DNA from: Lateolabrax maculatus
Lineage: Eukaryota; Chordata; Actinopteri; Acropomatiformes; Lateolabracidae
Reading direction: 5' to 3'
Assembly (NCBI GenBank): GCA_031216445.1
Contig: CM062219.1
Coordinates: 14,917,001 to 14,981,000 of the forward strand
DNA length: 64,000 bases
Shown: positions 11,761-26,711 of the stretch, piece by piece
Numbering within the stretch: position 1 is the first letter of the stretch
How the letters are laid out: every line of letters starts with the position of its first letter
The notes under the pieces: generated by a model
Told to the model about the DNA's origin: nothing
Databases searched by the model: none
Seen by the model: only the letters and a program-made list of their open reading frames with translations
Made by a program: the position numbers and the translations under genes

Positions 11761-14700
11761 TACCACAGAAAACCCTCAGCAATCTTTCCAGTTCACCGGA
11801 GTCCCTCTCCACCACATGTCTGCCACACCACAATAAACCTCACTCTTAAAGGACTGCTGAAAATAAGGAGGCAATATTGATCAACTTGATAATCATTTAT
11901 TTATTTACTTGTTTAAAAAATGAGCAAAAATTATGTAGACAGTTTGTGTTCCATCATACAGTATTACTCTCGGACTACTGAGCAGCTCTGCCTACATGTC
12001 TTTCATGTATATAATGTATTATATATTTAAAGCAGGGAGCATTGTTCTTCTGTCTACCATCATGTGGACAAGTTGTTATTGATCAAGCATCTCAGAGTAG
12101 TACACATTAGTAAATAGTGACAAATATTCTAAATTAGCATTCCTGCTACTTAGACCTGGGCCACTGTCAGGTGGGGGCAACCAGCACATCTGTCCCCATG
12201 TAAGGGTGCCCTAAGGGGTCTGCAGAATTATCAAATATTCATGTTATGTTGTTGGTGATTGTGTTTCATTTCAAGTTTTGGTGCAAGACCTAAAAATATT
12301 TCCAGTGGCCCTAAATGAGACTACAATACATACTCTGTTGTCTCTAAAAGCTGGAGAAGTGTGCACAGGGATTGATATATGAACTTCTGGTATGGTTTAA
12401 AGGTATACAATGATGTCAATGATCAAGCCCTTGCTTTGCTTCTCTTTGGTATGGTATGTTATACATTGCTACTCAGTGCTTTATTGCTAAAACTTGACCT
12501 TTTTCACAGTTATGTTCACCTAAGCAGGAACTGATTTCTGACGGTATAAAGTATATATCCTTTTTGCAGATGACATGCTAATATTTGTCTTGGTTATACA
12601 CCGTGTACTCTTTGTGCTGTGGAGTAAGAGTGGAAACGAAATGAGATTGTAAAGCTAGTTTTATAAGAGGTGGTATCACTTGACTGTAAGAGAAGCATAG
12701 AAAAGCACACAAGAAGAATGTAGGTTTTAAAGGGGTATTTCACTATTTTAGAGAACATGTTTCGCTTTTAAACACTCAGATACACACTTACAGTTCAAGA
12801 GAAGTCAAAGTAAAAGGCCTCATTGGTGGTAGAAAGCCACCTTACTTGTGGCTTTTAAGCTTTTCCACTAAAAATTGTCAAGATCATACTTTTTGACTGG
12901 TTTCATAAAAGAATGTGAGTGGGGAATGGTCATAATTGATATTCTATATGGCCATGTGTTTTTAAATGTCGAAATGTTCTACCAGAGTGAAAGTTTGCTT
13001 GGAAGATAAACATCTGCATAGTCTCTTTAGTCTGCATTTATCACTTTGGAGGTTTGGCTTCAGCTTGTATGTTGATATACTATATTGTACTTTTAATGGC
13101 GGGGAACAGTAGATTTGTGGTTTTGTACCTTTTTTTTAAGCCACGTGTACTTTTTTTTATTCAAGCAGGTCTTATTCTTGTCTTCAAAAATGCAATCAAC
13201 TCTGGCAGTAAAATATATATTTTGTATGTAGACTATTGTGGCTATGCAGATCTTTAATTTAGTGGGGGAATGCATCAGTAATATGATGCACCTTTTATAT
13301 TAGACAATATAAGGCATGTACAGTGAAAGTAAGTGGTGGGTGGTTTTAATTTATCACCCAGCATGTTTTCAATTCAAGATTCCTCAGTCATATGAATACC
13401 ATAGGCGTTTGATGATATGTCAGTATCCTACCCAAATTTCATGGTATTGGGTATTTACAACCACCCTTTTCGACTTAAAACATATGCCTGGGGCATGAAC
13501 AATTGGTGAATAGTACACCCTTATAAGTGCCTCTCATCTTTCAAGCACCATTATTTCCCCCCTGCCAAAATGCTATGCCCCAATTGTGCCCCAACTTTCT
13601 ATATTTACTTTTTGCCAACAATATCCACAGGCAATAAGAAGAATGTCAGACAATGTGTATGTTGGAACTAATTTAATTTGCACTTTATGAAAATCTGTTG
13701 CCCTTTTTTGACTAAAAATGTCTATAAGTGACTGACTTTTTAGTTTAAAGTTTTTCTTAATTATTTACTATATAATTACTATAATTACTGTGTTCCATTG
13801 TGCTGATTATATTAATTCATATTCTCAATGCTTCCCATGGTGAAAAATTTGACAGTTAAGCACAAAGCATTGGTAATATTTTTTAAAACAAATCAAAGCT
13901 ATATATATATGGAAAACTAAAGCATCATTGATGTAGAGCACCATTTTCTTGTGTACGGCACAACGATACACCTTCAGAACATAAGCACAGGGTTTGACAG
14001 AAATCTTTTAGGACAGTGAGCGGATGATATGATTTTGTAGAAAGGACAATAGCACTAGCCTTTGATGTTAACAAACTTCAGCCAGATATTTTGTCTGAGT
14101 GTTTGTGGCATTTTAGCATTACCACTGCTAAGTACAAAAGTGTAAAAACAGGTATTGATTTGTTGTCATTGCAAACAATAATAAATATACAGTTTAGTTG
14201 ATAGGTGTTACTGTGCAAAATATCTTCAGTAATTCAAATTATTTATTCACAGCACTTTGCAATGGCATGATTTTATCCTGGCTGTCTCTTATTAAGCAAG
14301 TCTCATTTAGCAGGAAGAAACGATGCACAGCAAACCAGCAGAGACTAGATTCATTGATGTGTTGTTGCTCTACAACAACTGTCAGCTGGGACTCCATTAA
14401 CCATGCAGTGAAGTGTTTATGCAGGAGCCAATTTTTTAGTGTCAAATTTAGTTAAATAACGCATTTGATGTAACATCTGAATCAACAACTTTGTTGTTTG
14501 AAAATGACTTTCAGAAGAGAGTAATCTATTTTTTTCACATCAATATACACTCATTTCCATAATGAGTTATTGCATTTGTACACATTGGAGTTTGTTGGAA
14601 TTGACTCCATCGTAAAGGCACTGCATAAACCGTTGGATAGGAGGTTTGACTGAATTCTAGCAAATGTACAAAAGCAATACCTGAGATTAATAGCAAAAAA

Positions 14701-14894
14701 TTCATATTTGCATACACAAATGCGTGGGGATATAACAACCATAAAAGGTTGTACTGACATCTTAATGGTTTCAAGACACTTTATAATGATGAAAAACACA
14801 GTGTTGGTGTCTTTGGAAACCTTAGAAATAAAGCAGAGAAGTGGGCGGGGTTATATCCGGACAGGGTTCCTGGTAGTAACAGTCCTAATATTTT

Positions 14895-14946
14895 CCAATA
14901 TTACTACTTTTCCAATATTACTACTTTTCCAATATTACTACTTTTG
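14895..14946 (+). repeat. 17-bp tandem repeat, three copies
   Basis: Three perfect head-to-tail copies of CCAATATTACTACTTTT. They lie in the candidate EphA 3'UTR, just before the region that reverts to unique sequence. Confidence 0.9.
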
Positions 14947-15694
14947 ACAGGTTGTTTGAGCATTTCCATTACTTAGATGGCATGACATTTCTTCAGTTGA
15001 ATCATCGGCTCCAGACAATGAGCAACTGCAACTGTGCAGATATAAAGTCAAAGGCACAAGACTGTGTACTTCAATAGCCTTGTTCCTGGTTTCAAGGATG
15101 TTTGGAATAAGCTTGAACTGATTTCTAACTGACATGTTTGTCATTAGGTGTGTCTGTATTGTAGTATGTCGTGCCATTGACAAATCACATTGTGGGAAAA
15201 AAACTCAAAAGCTACCGTGAGTTGAAACATTTACAACAGGTATAATGGTATCAAATAATGAAGTGTTTTGTGTTGAGTAACATTGAGAATTTTGCTGAAA
15301 GTAAACTTTCAAATGCAAATGTTAGGTGGGAAAAATACTTCTGTTATCGATGGCCCGCCCACTTCACAACTGTATAGTTACCTTCTCAGGAAGTGGGAAA
15401 TAGGTACATTTATTGGATCATGACACGTGGTCTTATGGGAAAAATGCAGCTTTCACTCAAAACATAAAAAAGCAGGTTTGCGATTATTAGGTTTTCCCCA
15501 AGTCAAAGACAAGACTCATGTTATCAGTAACTCACACATAAGGTTTTAAACAAATGAATAACTGTTTTGTGATTCTTTGAAAGCACAGTAAAAATACTTA
15601 GCTATTGATGTGCTATTGGTTTGTCTTTGAGACTGTCATGTATTATGTTTGTGTTGATGTTTTTGTAGTGTGTTATCAAATTCTATATTTTTGC

Positions 15695-15700
15695 AATAAA
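15695..15700 (+). terminator. Candidate polyadenylation signal of the EphA transcript
   Basis: An AATAAA hexamer followed about 6-10 bases later by an A-rich run. It is the most distal good signal before the gene-poor region. Assignment to the EphA transcript is inferred from position only. Confidence 0.35.
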
Positions 15701-18700
15701 ACATTTAAAAAAATCAACTCTTGAGGTAGCTTTCATTGGCTGATAGCCTCGCAGCAGTGCAACGACATGACACGTCAAATCCTTAAGTAGGGGTTTCATT
15801 AATTGTTGTCTTACTTTATGTGTATGTCACCATCACCACCGGGGCTTAAGATGACCTAACAGATGACATACATGTATTTAGCCATTTTAGCCATGCTACC
15901 GGCATGCGATAACTTTGGTGATCCCTTAACTTTCCATCTAGTGCCAATATCATCATAAAAATGTTAATTTGTTCAAATCCCTGCAAAACAAACAGCATTC
16001 CCTTCACCCTCAGCTGTAATTTATTTGGTGCTAAATGTTAACATGCAAACATGGAAACACACCGGCATGTGAGTCTTTGTGAACTACAGAAGTACGGCCT
16101 CGCAGAGCCGCAAGCATGGCTGTAGACTCTTAGTCCTGTTAACGATGTCTTCAGTGAGAAAAAAACATGCATGTTTTGAGTTTACCTTATGGAAAGTGAT
16201 AAATGTCCAAATTACAAACACTCACCTTGCCAATTTAAGCAGTGATGAATAGAACATATTTCAGTTAGTAATGAAATGTTTTATGGATGCAGCTGTGTAC
16301 AATGTAGCTTCTTACTGTTATTGCTGTTAATCTTCACCAGTTAATAGACCAAACAACCGGCTGTGAACTTTATTGTAATGCACTTTGTTAGGATTTGTGT
16401 TCTGTTTTTCTGTCTGGGTTTAAATCCCTTCTTGGTTTCTATGTAATGAGCTATTTTAGCCAAACAATGTAATTGCTGAAAGATGTTTCCCAGCGATGCA
16501 ATTAGACATGGTTTATTGGTTGAGATACCAATTGTCGGGGTAACAAGGGAGCCAGTTAGCAGTTTTTCTCTTTGTCAAGATGGAGACTGGGAGGGAGGGG
16601 GGAGGGATGGATGGAGACAGATGAATAAATGAACACAGAGACAGTTTTTGATCTACAAAGAAAATCGAACTGCCCAAGTAAAGTGACGTGAAGTCACCCT
16701 AAAGAACGCGGGCCCTATCCATGTGCCAAGCTATTTGTTGACTTTTATTGTCAGTGGTGCATCACGGCTGGCCACAGAATCCAGTTGAATACAGTTCATC
16801 TCTAGGTTATGGTGATAATGAGCTGTGAGGTTCTGTAAAATGCATGATGTTTTAAAAGCTGGTGATGCAAGGCCTGGCAATGATGTGTCTGTCAGATGAA
16901 TTGGCTGCTGATGTCAGCAGCTCATGTTATTGTGCGCTCACTCTCTTACAAAAGAGACAAATATGTGAAAGCCTTGCTAACAATTAGCGCATTAACCAAG
17001 ACTATATCTGATTTTATCTACAGTCATATACAGAATGTGGTGAATGCTCATTATGGAGTATTTCTTGTTTAAATTCTAACGATAGGGTGTACAATAGAAA
17101 ATGATTTGTTTAATCTCCTACATAAAACAGTCCCTAATTGACACATCTTTTCATGATTTTTGCAATAACCTTGAATCATGTGTGAAGGTGATGCTCAGTT
17201 CTTACAGTGCTACAGTAGTTTATATGTAAATATCAGCACAGAATGGGTTTCTGTATATGTCTGTGTGTGTGTGTGTGTTTGTGCATGTGCGTGTGCGTGT
17301 GTTATGATGTCAAATCCAACCTAGCTGATCTCTGGGGGAATCCACTGCCCGCATGGCTCAAGGTGATTATTTCACTCACACACACATAAAGTGTATGAAG
17401 GTGAAATTAGGCATCACACCATCAGCGTGGCTATTACCAAAACCTCTGTATCAGCGGCTTGAAGAAAAAGAGCTGCAGGGTGTGTGGGTGGGTGTGTGTG
17501 TGTGTGTGTGTATTGGGATTGCACTGGGGCCATATTCCCACTGGTGCTGACTGGGATTGTTCTTGGATGGATGGACGGATTTCTCGCTCTGGGCAAACCC
17601 GGCTGTCTCTCTATATGTACGCATGTCTTCACATACCTGCCTGCTTTGCCTGCTTGTCTGCTCTCTCTCTGTTTTGAATGGCTCCATCTGCCTGACTGCT
17701 ACATGCCAGTACATCTTCATATCTGCATGACATTCAATTTGTGACTCTATTAGGTCTTCCTGTCTGGCTTTCTGTTTGCCTTTACATCTCTTTCCCAGTC
17801 TGCTCTTTACTGTCTTGCTGTCTATTAGACTGTCACTGTGTCAGTCTAAAGTCAGGTATCCCTGGGCATGATAAAGTAATTTTCTATTGAAGAGGTGTCA
17901 GTGGTCGAGGCGTCCCGAGGGTCATTTGAAAATCATTGCAGTGATGCCTCTTTAATCATTATGAATGACCTTCAGCAGAACCTTTGCTGTCAGTTTAGGT
18001 GTGATTGTGAGGGTGTCTTTGAATATATGGGTTTTTTATGTCAGAATGTAGGCATGTCGTGAATGAATTTGGTCTGTACGTGTTCGTACTGTGTGTGCAT
18101 CTACATCTGTACCTGTTTCTGTGTTTGATGTTTAATTTAGTTGGATGAATCCCACAGAAAAAGGGTATAGGAAGTAGTTTGCAGTCAAAAGCTGGTGCCG
18201 GTGCAGATTTGATAGTGGGCTGGGTGTTTAAAATGGCAGTGCTATTTTGAAGCAGACATGACCTTTTAAAGCCATTTAAAAATGCAGAAACTTGCAGGGA
18301 AATTATAAGCTTAGTGGGGTCACACTTATTGGTTTTTCCAGGATGGAATCATCCTCCGCGCTGAAATAGTAACTGCTTGTGTGTGCATCTATTAGTGTGA
18401 GCCTTTTGTGTACATTACTGTAAAAAAGCCCATTAGAACAATTTCTTTGCATTAAAATCTCAATTAAAATACACATCTCTGGAATGCAGTTTAAAAAAAA
18501 AAAAAAAAAAGAAATTTAGGAAGTGTAGTTATTTTTTATTTTTTCTAAATAATGGGATATATTTATTTATTTCACATAAATGTAGCTTTGAAATTGGAAT
18601 CCCTACAATGTGTAGACAGTGTTTACATAGCCTGCTCGCTGAAGCATATAATCAGTTGAATGAGAAAAACTAAAGTGTCTCCATGTGATATTGAGTCAGA

Positions 18701-19388
18701 ACAGTCCACTTGCCATCTGGATGGTTAAAAGAGCAGGTTTTAGGCAATGATTTTGTCATTGATATAAATTACAATTTCCACTTCTATGATTTAGTAAGAA
18801 AACATATCTTTCTGTTATGTCCAGGTCCTGGTCTACTAGTTGTCAAAATGTAATTTTTTTTAAATCACTTTTCATGCACATGCGAGCTCAAGCTGCATAT
18901 GGCCAGATAAAGCCGCTTGTCTCCATGTAGCAGCCACCCTCAACACCCATTAAACTGTTACAGGAGGTCTGACCCGGACCAAATAAGCTGCTGGTAAATA
19001 GCCTTATCCATTCTGCTACTGATCCGAGAAAACCTGCCATGAGAGAGCTGTGTGATGTCAAGTGGCTGGCAAGGACACACATTTACACACGCACACACAC
19101 ACACACACACACTCACACAGAAACCTTGACAGCGGTAGCAGTCTGGCAAGTCTTTGTGTAGCACTGGCCATAACTCAACACACACATTGGCTGTCTGGCT
19201 GTCTCTGTCCCTCTCCCTCTCTCTCGCTCTCTCTCACACACACACCGTGTATCCGTCTCCTTCATACAACGGCAGCCAGAGGGACGTATTTGTCACTTGC
19301 CCAGATGTTTTTCCAAGGTCCTTTATTCGAAACAGTCAATCATATGAGCAGAAATGTCCCTAATGTGAAGTCCCTTTGGTGCAATGGC

Positions 19389-19394
<6 letters not shown>

Positions 19395-19430
<36 letters not shown>

Positions 19431-19441
19431 GGTGGGTGGGT
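19395..19441. repeat. (TG)n microsatellite
   Basis: About 34 bases of uninterrupted TG followed by a G-rich tail. A (CA)n tract also lies at about 19087-19114, so a TG/CA pair of opposite orientation is spaced about 280 bases apart. Confidence 0.9.
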
Positions 19442-22400
19442 GTAGTGCATCCATGCATGTGTGTGGAAGGTCAGTCAAGGTGAGATGAGAGTGCAGTTAA
19501 CCTGAGACACAAGGAGGTAATATATTTATAACAACTACAATACCTTGCACAGACTGCACCCACACATACAGTTACTATTTCTCTGGTCTAATGAGGTCTG
19601 TCACTTTGGCACAGACACACGTACACACAGATATTAACCGACTTGGCTGGTCACAAACTCTTTGTTCCTGTTTTCTCCATACTGAACTAAACCAAGCATC
19701 CCGGCACAGTTTCATTCATGCTTCTCTTGAATGCTCACAAACCCATTTCAGTGATGAAATCATCTGTAATGACTTTATGAAAATGATGTGATGCTAAGGA
19801 AAATATGTCATAATTATTGCTGTAAAATAAATGGATAAATAAATAAACTCTGGTCATCTTATAGTACTACCAGTAATACGAAATTAGATGTACATGATAG
19901 TTTTCTATTTCATCATCCAGTCCTTAAATGTTATCCTTTGTCAACCAAGAACACCCTTACCTACTTTTCTTTAAAACAAGGGTTTGCACAACTTTTTCTT
20001 GCCCGTGACCTAATTGTTTGGTCCCAGTATGTAGTATGGAAGCAGCTAAAAAATGTATATATACACAAATTAATGATATTTGATTAAAAATACATTGAAA
20101 GAATTACCTCTCTTTTTTAATCTTTATAAACTCCCACAACTCCTTTTGCATTTGTAGGTGCTTGATATGCAAATGACACACTTGAAGCTGGTGAAACCTG
20201 TGTTTCAACAGCATTGACTTCACCTGGTGAACAAGCGAAAGGTAAAAAAGACGTAAACGTAGAGTAGAAATTCCATGATCATGTAAGAGAAGTGCTAAAA
20301 AAAGTGAGACTAAGTATAAAGGTGGAAAGGATTTTAAGAGTTTCACGTCAAACCCTGTGTGGCGTGCACTGCCACATTTGGAGGTTGTTAGCCCCCTCAA
20401 CCCTGCTCCATAATGAAGAGGTGCTGCCTGCCCACTGAGCTGTCTGGTCTGATAATTATTTTGACATTACCCACTGAGAGCTGGAAGGGAATTATCCTCC
20501 ACAGCGTCTGCTTGCCATACATTCTCTCCATAATCAGCCTCATCATGCATGGGAAAATTTGTGCACGCACTGCGCGTTAGTGCGAGATGTGTGTGTGTAT
20601 GTGGAACAGTGTTCGGGATAGCATGTTACAAATGAGCCACAGTCACTACTTTTTGCTGTTACAACGGATCACGATTCAATTCAATCAGGTAGCAGTTGCT
20701 GATCAAATGCTGTGTGTGAAGCTCAACACACACAAATCTGCAGGGCTTGTTTATTTATTTATTTTGACACAGTGAACCGTCCAAGCAGGTTTACTGGCTG
20801 GGTAATGTCCGATTAATATTAATATATTAAGATGAAAAAGCAGTGTCAGTGCTGCAGTATGGCAATGATGGTCTGATACTGGATACAGGATTTTCTGTTT
20901 CAGCATGAAAAGAACACAGTAAAACATTCAAGTAACTGGACTGGAGGCTTCATTAGAGTTTGAAGTTAAAGCTTTGGCGACTCTTCTTCACATCAGAAGC
21001 CACATAACATTGTTTATTAACCTTGTGATATCCCTCACAGTGTACCTACTCATAATTCTGACTGGGTTTGGCACTATGCATACAGTAATGCAAAGCAGCA
21101 GCAACCCTCTGTGAAAACATCCTCAGGGAGAGCAGGGCCAGATGTTTCTCACAGTTTGAACAAGTGAGAAAATTTTTGGTCTGTGAAGTAAAAAATATAT
21201 TTTTTTCCCCTTGTAGAACACTTTTTGTTTTTACAGTTTAAGTTAATCTATTGATCTTTATCATTTGGGCAATTTAAATGTGCATAAATATGTTCAGTTA
21301 ATTCAATTCATTTTAGTTTAGATCAGTTAAGTTAAATGCCATGGAGTGTAATTAGGTCAATTTCTGTTCATTACAATCCAATCAGTTCAATGTAATTCAG
21401 TTAACAAATAACAAATGTTTTGATCTCAGAAAGTAGATGATTAGGTGGCAATTCTGTAGTTTTTACATGAAAATGCAATTCCCTAGTAATATTACTGTAC
21501 AAAAAGCAGGGGCACCACTTTCTGTAGTACATGATGTGAACATTTGTGGTTTTCCACAGATATGTATATACTTGAGTTAATAGCCGGGAGAATGTCTTGG
21601 TGTGTGAGAAACATCTCATTTGTCTTAATATTCACTGTGCTCTGCATAGACACACTAATGACTGCAATGCATCACCTGGATATTGTATTTCAATAAAACG
21701 TGTGTGTGTGCCGAAGTGTGTATGGGTGTTTCATTTGAGCGTGTAAGAATGTTCTTTCTCAGTCAGTCTCCCTGTATGTCTGCTCAGTATTGCATGTGTG
21801 TAATGCATCATATATGTGTACTGAAGGGACTCTCTGTCCTCGTGGACTTCCATGTAATGAATATGAATTGTGAGGTACATTCACTGGCCAATTCACGTTA
21901 ATTGTCAATGCACAGAGTAGTGTAACATAGCACTGGAAGATGTGTGTGGAGGAGGAGGAGGTTGGGCATACAAAGAGAGTAACAGCTGAGGCCCAGGTTT
22001 GTGTTTCATCTTATACTTACACTAAGCTTGAGGTGGAATTTTATTTATGTTGTTTTTATTGGAATTACCCTCTACCAAAGAAATAGTCCTATAAAACCTG
22101 TTGACAATGAGATCTGTCTGAATGACACACTAGATGTGGTGAGCTTTTCAATTTTTTGAGCAGCACAAGTTAAATTCCATTCACCTCCATTCTTTTGGGA
22201 TGGCAGTCGAAATCTCAAAGAAAAATATTTTAAAATCTGGGCAAAACATGAACTAAATTATCTGTATCGTTAGACATGAACATAACCTTTAAAAGAGTAT
22301 TACACAGATTTTGCATTACATTCCTATAACATTCTCACTCAAAAAAGATGAAGGCGATATCATCTTTTTTATTCACACACATTCTTCCTCCTTGTCAAAA

Positions 22401-23541
22401 CCTGGTGCCTACAGTGCAATTCAACCACTGACATCACTTCACCACGAGAAGTGACATCACTTGAGGCAATTTATCAGACCTCACCCAGCTGCATACAACT
22501 GTTTTCACATACTGTATACAGTAGTACGCCCCAAGACCTGTGACAGACTTGGATGTGTAAAATTGGTGGAGTTTAAGCATGACTGCAATCTTTTCCCAAA
22601 CCTTATGTAAATGTTCATCACAGCTTATCTAAGTGATTTGAGTTCCCTAAACATAAAATACACAATACCTTAACTACCTCAACAATACTTTAGCTGGCTC
22701 AGGCAGATATTATAATGAAAGAAATTGAAAATGTTTACAGGTACTGTATGTTCAAAATGAATGTTTGCCGATATGTTGGTTAAAAGAAAACACTAATTAG
22801 CTAATACAAAATGGATGCATATGAACATAAATCTCCAAGAAATTGTTGCTCAATCTAACCTTTGGTTCCACAGTAGTGCTCTCTGCAGTGTGTAATAAGT
22901 CATCATTAAGTCATGTTTCTAAAATGACCATTGATTTTGTCCCACAGCGACAGCGAGCTGCCAAGGGCTACAACAAAATGCACAGAGACATGAGTGAAGC
23001 TTCTATAAAGACGAGCCCAGCAGGTGTTCAGTTATCATCCGCAGCCGATGATGAATCACTTTGCTGTACTTTGATTACTTTGTGTTTTCTCAGCAATATT
23101 CCCCTCAAGGTACTTTCTTCTTATTTGGGCTCTCTATAAAAAAAATTAAACATCAATGAATGTTTGAATTAGTTTGAATGGATGATTTGTCTGAATGGAT
23201 AAGAACTGAACAAATGATTTATAAGGTTAAGATGAGAACATTTCAGACCGCACTATTCGAACGTCTTTCCGATTTTTAACATGTCTGAAATAGAGTCAAA
23301 CGAAATTTTTGACTGCTTGACCTCATTTGGTGCAGTGGCTGATTCTGTCTCATGTTGCTGCATTTTACTGCAGTAAAAATTTGACTACGATTTTTAAATA
23401 CAGGCATGTATATGTGTGTTCGTGAGCATGTTGGGTGTGTGTGTGTGAACCCATTTAGCTCAGTGTCAGACCTTCGGAGAGTGTATGTCGTAATACATTC
23501 AAGTCCATTAATGCCTGGGAATGAAACAGAATCCAAAAGAC

Positions 23542-23542
<1 letters not shown>

Positions 23543-23586
<44 letters not shown>

Positions 23587-23619
23587 ACACACTGCTGTGC
23601 ACACACACACACACACAGA
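23543..23619. repeat. (CA)n microsatellite, interrupted
   Basis: A long AC run (23543-23592), an interruption near TGCTGTGC, then a second AC run to 23619. It generates the repetitive valine/cysteine open frame on the opposite strand, which is not a gene. Confidence 0.9.
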
Positions 23620-25629
23620 GTGCTGTATGTCTCTGATAGCTTCTATTATCTAGGTCTCCCTCCTGGCTGCACATCAAACATGGATGAGCTCCAACCATAA
23701 AAGGCTCCATTTTCCTTTGATTTATACAAGGAATAAAAATCGGAAAGGTGAAAAGTCCAAACCATGCATATTTTATCAGCTCGCTGACACCAAAGGCAAG
23801 ACGGAACAAATTTTAACATAGAGCAAAACTTAAAATAGACTATGATAGGACCAAACACAGGAACTGCAATACCGAACCTCCTGACCTCATTGGCCAAAAG
23901 CCTTCTAACCTGATCCCATATCAACAAAAGCATGTCTATAATGAAAGTATAATTGAATTTGAACCATTTTAAGAGCAAGTTTGACTTCACTTGATTAATT
24001 ATTCAAATTATAACTCTACTTATAATTCTTTTTCAGATATTGAATACACATTTAGGCTATTTAACAGAGTAAGAAAAACGTGAATTTGCAGTCTAGACAG
24101 CATTGTAAACATGATATTTTACATAAGGTTTTCTTGACACGGCAGAGATTGAGTGAACAGATACTGTTTTAGTATAATAAAAAAAAACAGTCCTCAGGGC
24201 CCAGTTTTTCTTATTCCTCGTTAAAAGACAGTGGTGATTACAGATCAGTACCCTGGCAATGACAGACTTTATCTATGTGTCCCCATGGTGTTTCCACTAA
24301 TAGTTCCTATGGCAGCGAGGGTGGGGGCTGGGTGGTGTGTGTGTGTGTGTGCGCGTGTGTGTGTGTGTGCACGTCCGCGCTGGCCAACCATTGGTGAGTA
24401 AATATAGGTGAAATAATGAGTTGCTACAGTGGCTGTTTATCACATTATAGAGTCGCTTTCCAATCTGAGAATCTGCCAATGGCACAAAATTAAAACAAAT
24501 ATATTTTGGAAATGTAGTCTTGCAGCGCTTAATGTCATATCATTTCAATACTATATGAAATATGCATGCATATTTGCTCTTTACCCTTTGAAAATTTACT
24601 TCTCTATATTTTATCAAATATCCGCTACAAAATTACCATTACACCTGTTTCTGTTTGGTTTAAGGATATAGCCAGAAAATCACACGGTGTACAGTTTTTG
24701 TATCTAATGAAGAACAGACATGACAAGACTCTTTTCAAAACTCTTAATTATAGAAAGTATATTAAGGCTATGTTCATACATTTACAGCATTGGCAAATAG
24801 GCAAATAATAGGTCAGGCTCTTAAAATGTATATGATAAAATGTTTCTTGCTTTGGTTAAGGGCTCCCAAGCCATACAAATACCACTAACATACTACACAG
24901 TTAATCTCCAGTCCTATCCACCTATTCTGCCCCCATTACGACCAATAATCTGTATTGTACATCCATCTGCGCTTCCTCCCTCCCTTCACCACTCTATTTC
25001 TATCCATAAATTGCTCCATACATAGCCCCACTCCAATCCCCACTTTCCCTCCCTTGTCTTATCCTTCCTTCCTGCCCCCTCCTGTTCCCACTCCCCATTT
25101 TCTCCCCTTTTCTCAGTCCATCCATCCTGTCTGAATAATGCAGTGGCCACGCAGCTGCACTGCCATTGTCCCTGCTTCAATGTTAATGTTGTGTCCTTGT
25201 CACAATTATTGGGTCACTATCATCCATCACAGCTAATCATTGTCATACAGATACATGGACAAACAAAACACAATACGGAGAACAAAGGCACACACGTAGA
25301 GAACAAAAGTGCACACGGAGCAGAGAAACATGCTGCGGTTTATGGCGCTCTTATCAAATGAAATGATGCAATTTGAAAAGAAAAACATAACAGGTGCTTT
25401 ATTTTTGGCACGGACTCAGATGACCAGCAATGTATAGTAGATGTAAATGTAAATGAATATGTTTGTATGTGTGTTCAGGGATTCTTCTTAGATAACCTAT
25501 AGGTAAAGTGTTTTCAACATAATTTTAAAAAAAGATCTTAAAGGTACTTTGTGCACATTTGTGCCAAAAATATCAATATTTTAGAATATATCAGGAGATT
25601 TGGAGCTGCTGTTTAACACTATATGCAAA

Positions 25630-25860
25630 TCATTAAAGGGTCAGTTCACCTAAATAAACAAAAAGCATTGTTTTATCACTCACACCCACTGCCAACCCAA
25701 CAGCATGGGAGAGAATGGCAATCATATTTTTTGTTTGGTTTTTGTGCTGTTTAAATCATTATTTAAAATGTATTTTTAAAAACTTAAAACCAATTTGTCA
25801 CCCTATTATTATATGTTATTGGGGTGACAAATTGCTTTCCTATTGGGGTGGCGGCAGAAT
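25630..25860. repeat. Probable dispersed fish repeat beginning AAAGGGTCAGTTCACC
   Basis: The start, AAAGGGTCAGTTCACCTAAA, resembles a short dispersed element often met in percomorph genomes. This is recognised from memory, and neither the ends nor the target-site duplication are resolved. No open frame is present. Confidence 0.35.
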
Positions 25861-26671
25861 TTTCAGGTGAAAAAAAAAAGTTTTCGGACAAAGCCCAAAA
25901 TTACCTGCATAAATAGATCCAATTAGTAGTTGAAAACTACTTGAAAACTAATTTTTTTTTTGAGATTTGGGGGGACTGACCTGCATGTGCACCTGTTACC
26001 TGATGTTCATTCCTCACTGAATTGAATAATAATAGAGATGATCATCTAGTGGGCTCTTCTTACTGAAAAAAGGAAGGGTTTAAAATAGCCAGTGGCAACA
26101 AAAATAATCACTGGTAATGCATTTTCTTTCCATCACCACAGTGACGACTGGCTTGGTTAACTTTATCCAATGAGGAAGTGCTCTCAGCAAGACACACTGA
26201 CATTTGCTCAAAGCCATCAAGAGCAGTTTGTAAAAAAATCTGGGAATACTGTCAGCAACATTTGTATTATTTAGAGCTGTTGTCATAGTTTAATTTGTAG
26301 TGAAAGTCTTCATATTATGTGTTCTTCCCCTTGAGTTTTGAAGACCTCTGTGGTTTGGCTTTGCTTAAGATCATTGGATCAAGAGAATAAAGAAGGCTTG
26401 TGATGGAGGAAGGGTCTTGTGTGGGATTATTTGTTTGATTTTTTCATCAAACAAACACTTTCCAGTGAAGGACTCAGTGTATGGATTTGGACAGCTTCAC
26501 TGAAGAATTTGCGAGCGCTGGACTGAAGGATGGGGGGGGGGGCTAATGTGGATTAGGTTAAACAAACCCATTAAAACATGAAAGGTTGTTGATAGCTGAT
26601 GTGGGAGTATCAGAAATCTCCTCTTAGAGACCAGGGGCTTTAGGGTATTGGGCTTATGCGTGAGTGTATGC

Positions 26672-26674
<3 letters not shown>

Positions 26675-26706
<32 letters not shown>

Positions 26707-26711
26707 TGTGT

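Larger units (their letters stand above)
9932..15715 (+). other. Candidate long 3' untranslated region of the EphA gene
   Basis: The stretch after the stop codon holds no recognisable coding exon and few simple repeats. AATAAA signals are seen at 11832-11837, 14179-14184 and 15695-15700. The last is followed by an A-rich stretch, and sequence character changes afterwards. Several kilobases of 3'UTR would be plausible for an Eph receptor gene, but the true end could be at any of these signals. Degenerate repeats near 11.2-11.75 kb and a small tandem repeat at 14.9 kb lie inside it. Confidence 0.45.

Noticed and set aside
22429..22462. Repeated TGACATCACTT motif (22429 and 22452)
   Set aside because: Only two short direct copies; no larger structure supports a functional element.
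23276..23809. 177-aa minus-strand open frame
   Set aside because: The middle is pure cysteine/valine from a CA microsatellite and the rest has no recognisable domain.
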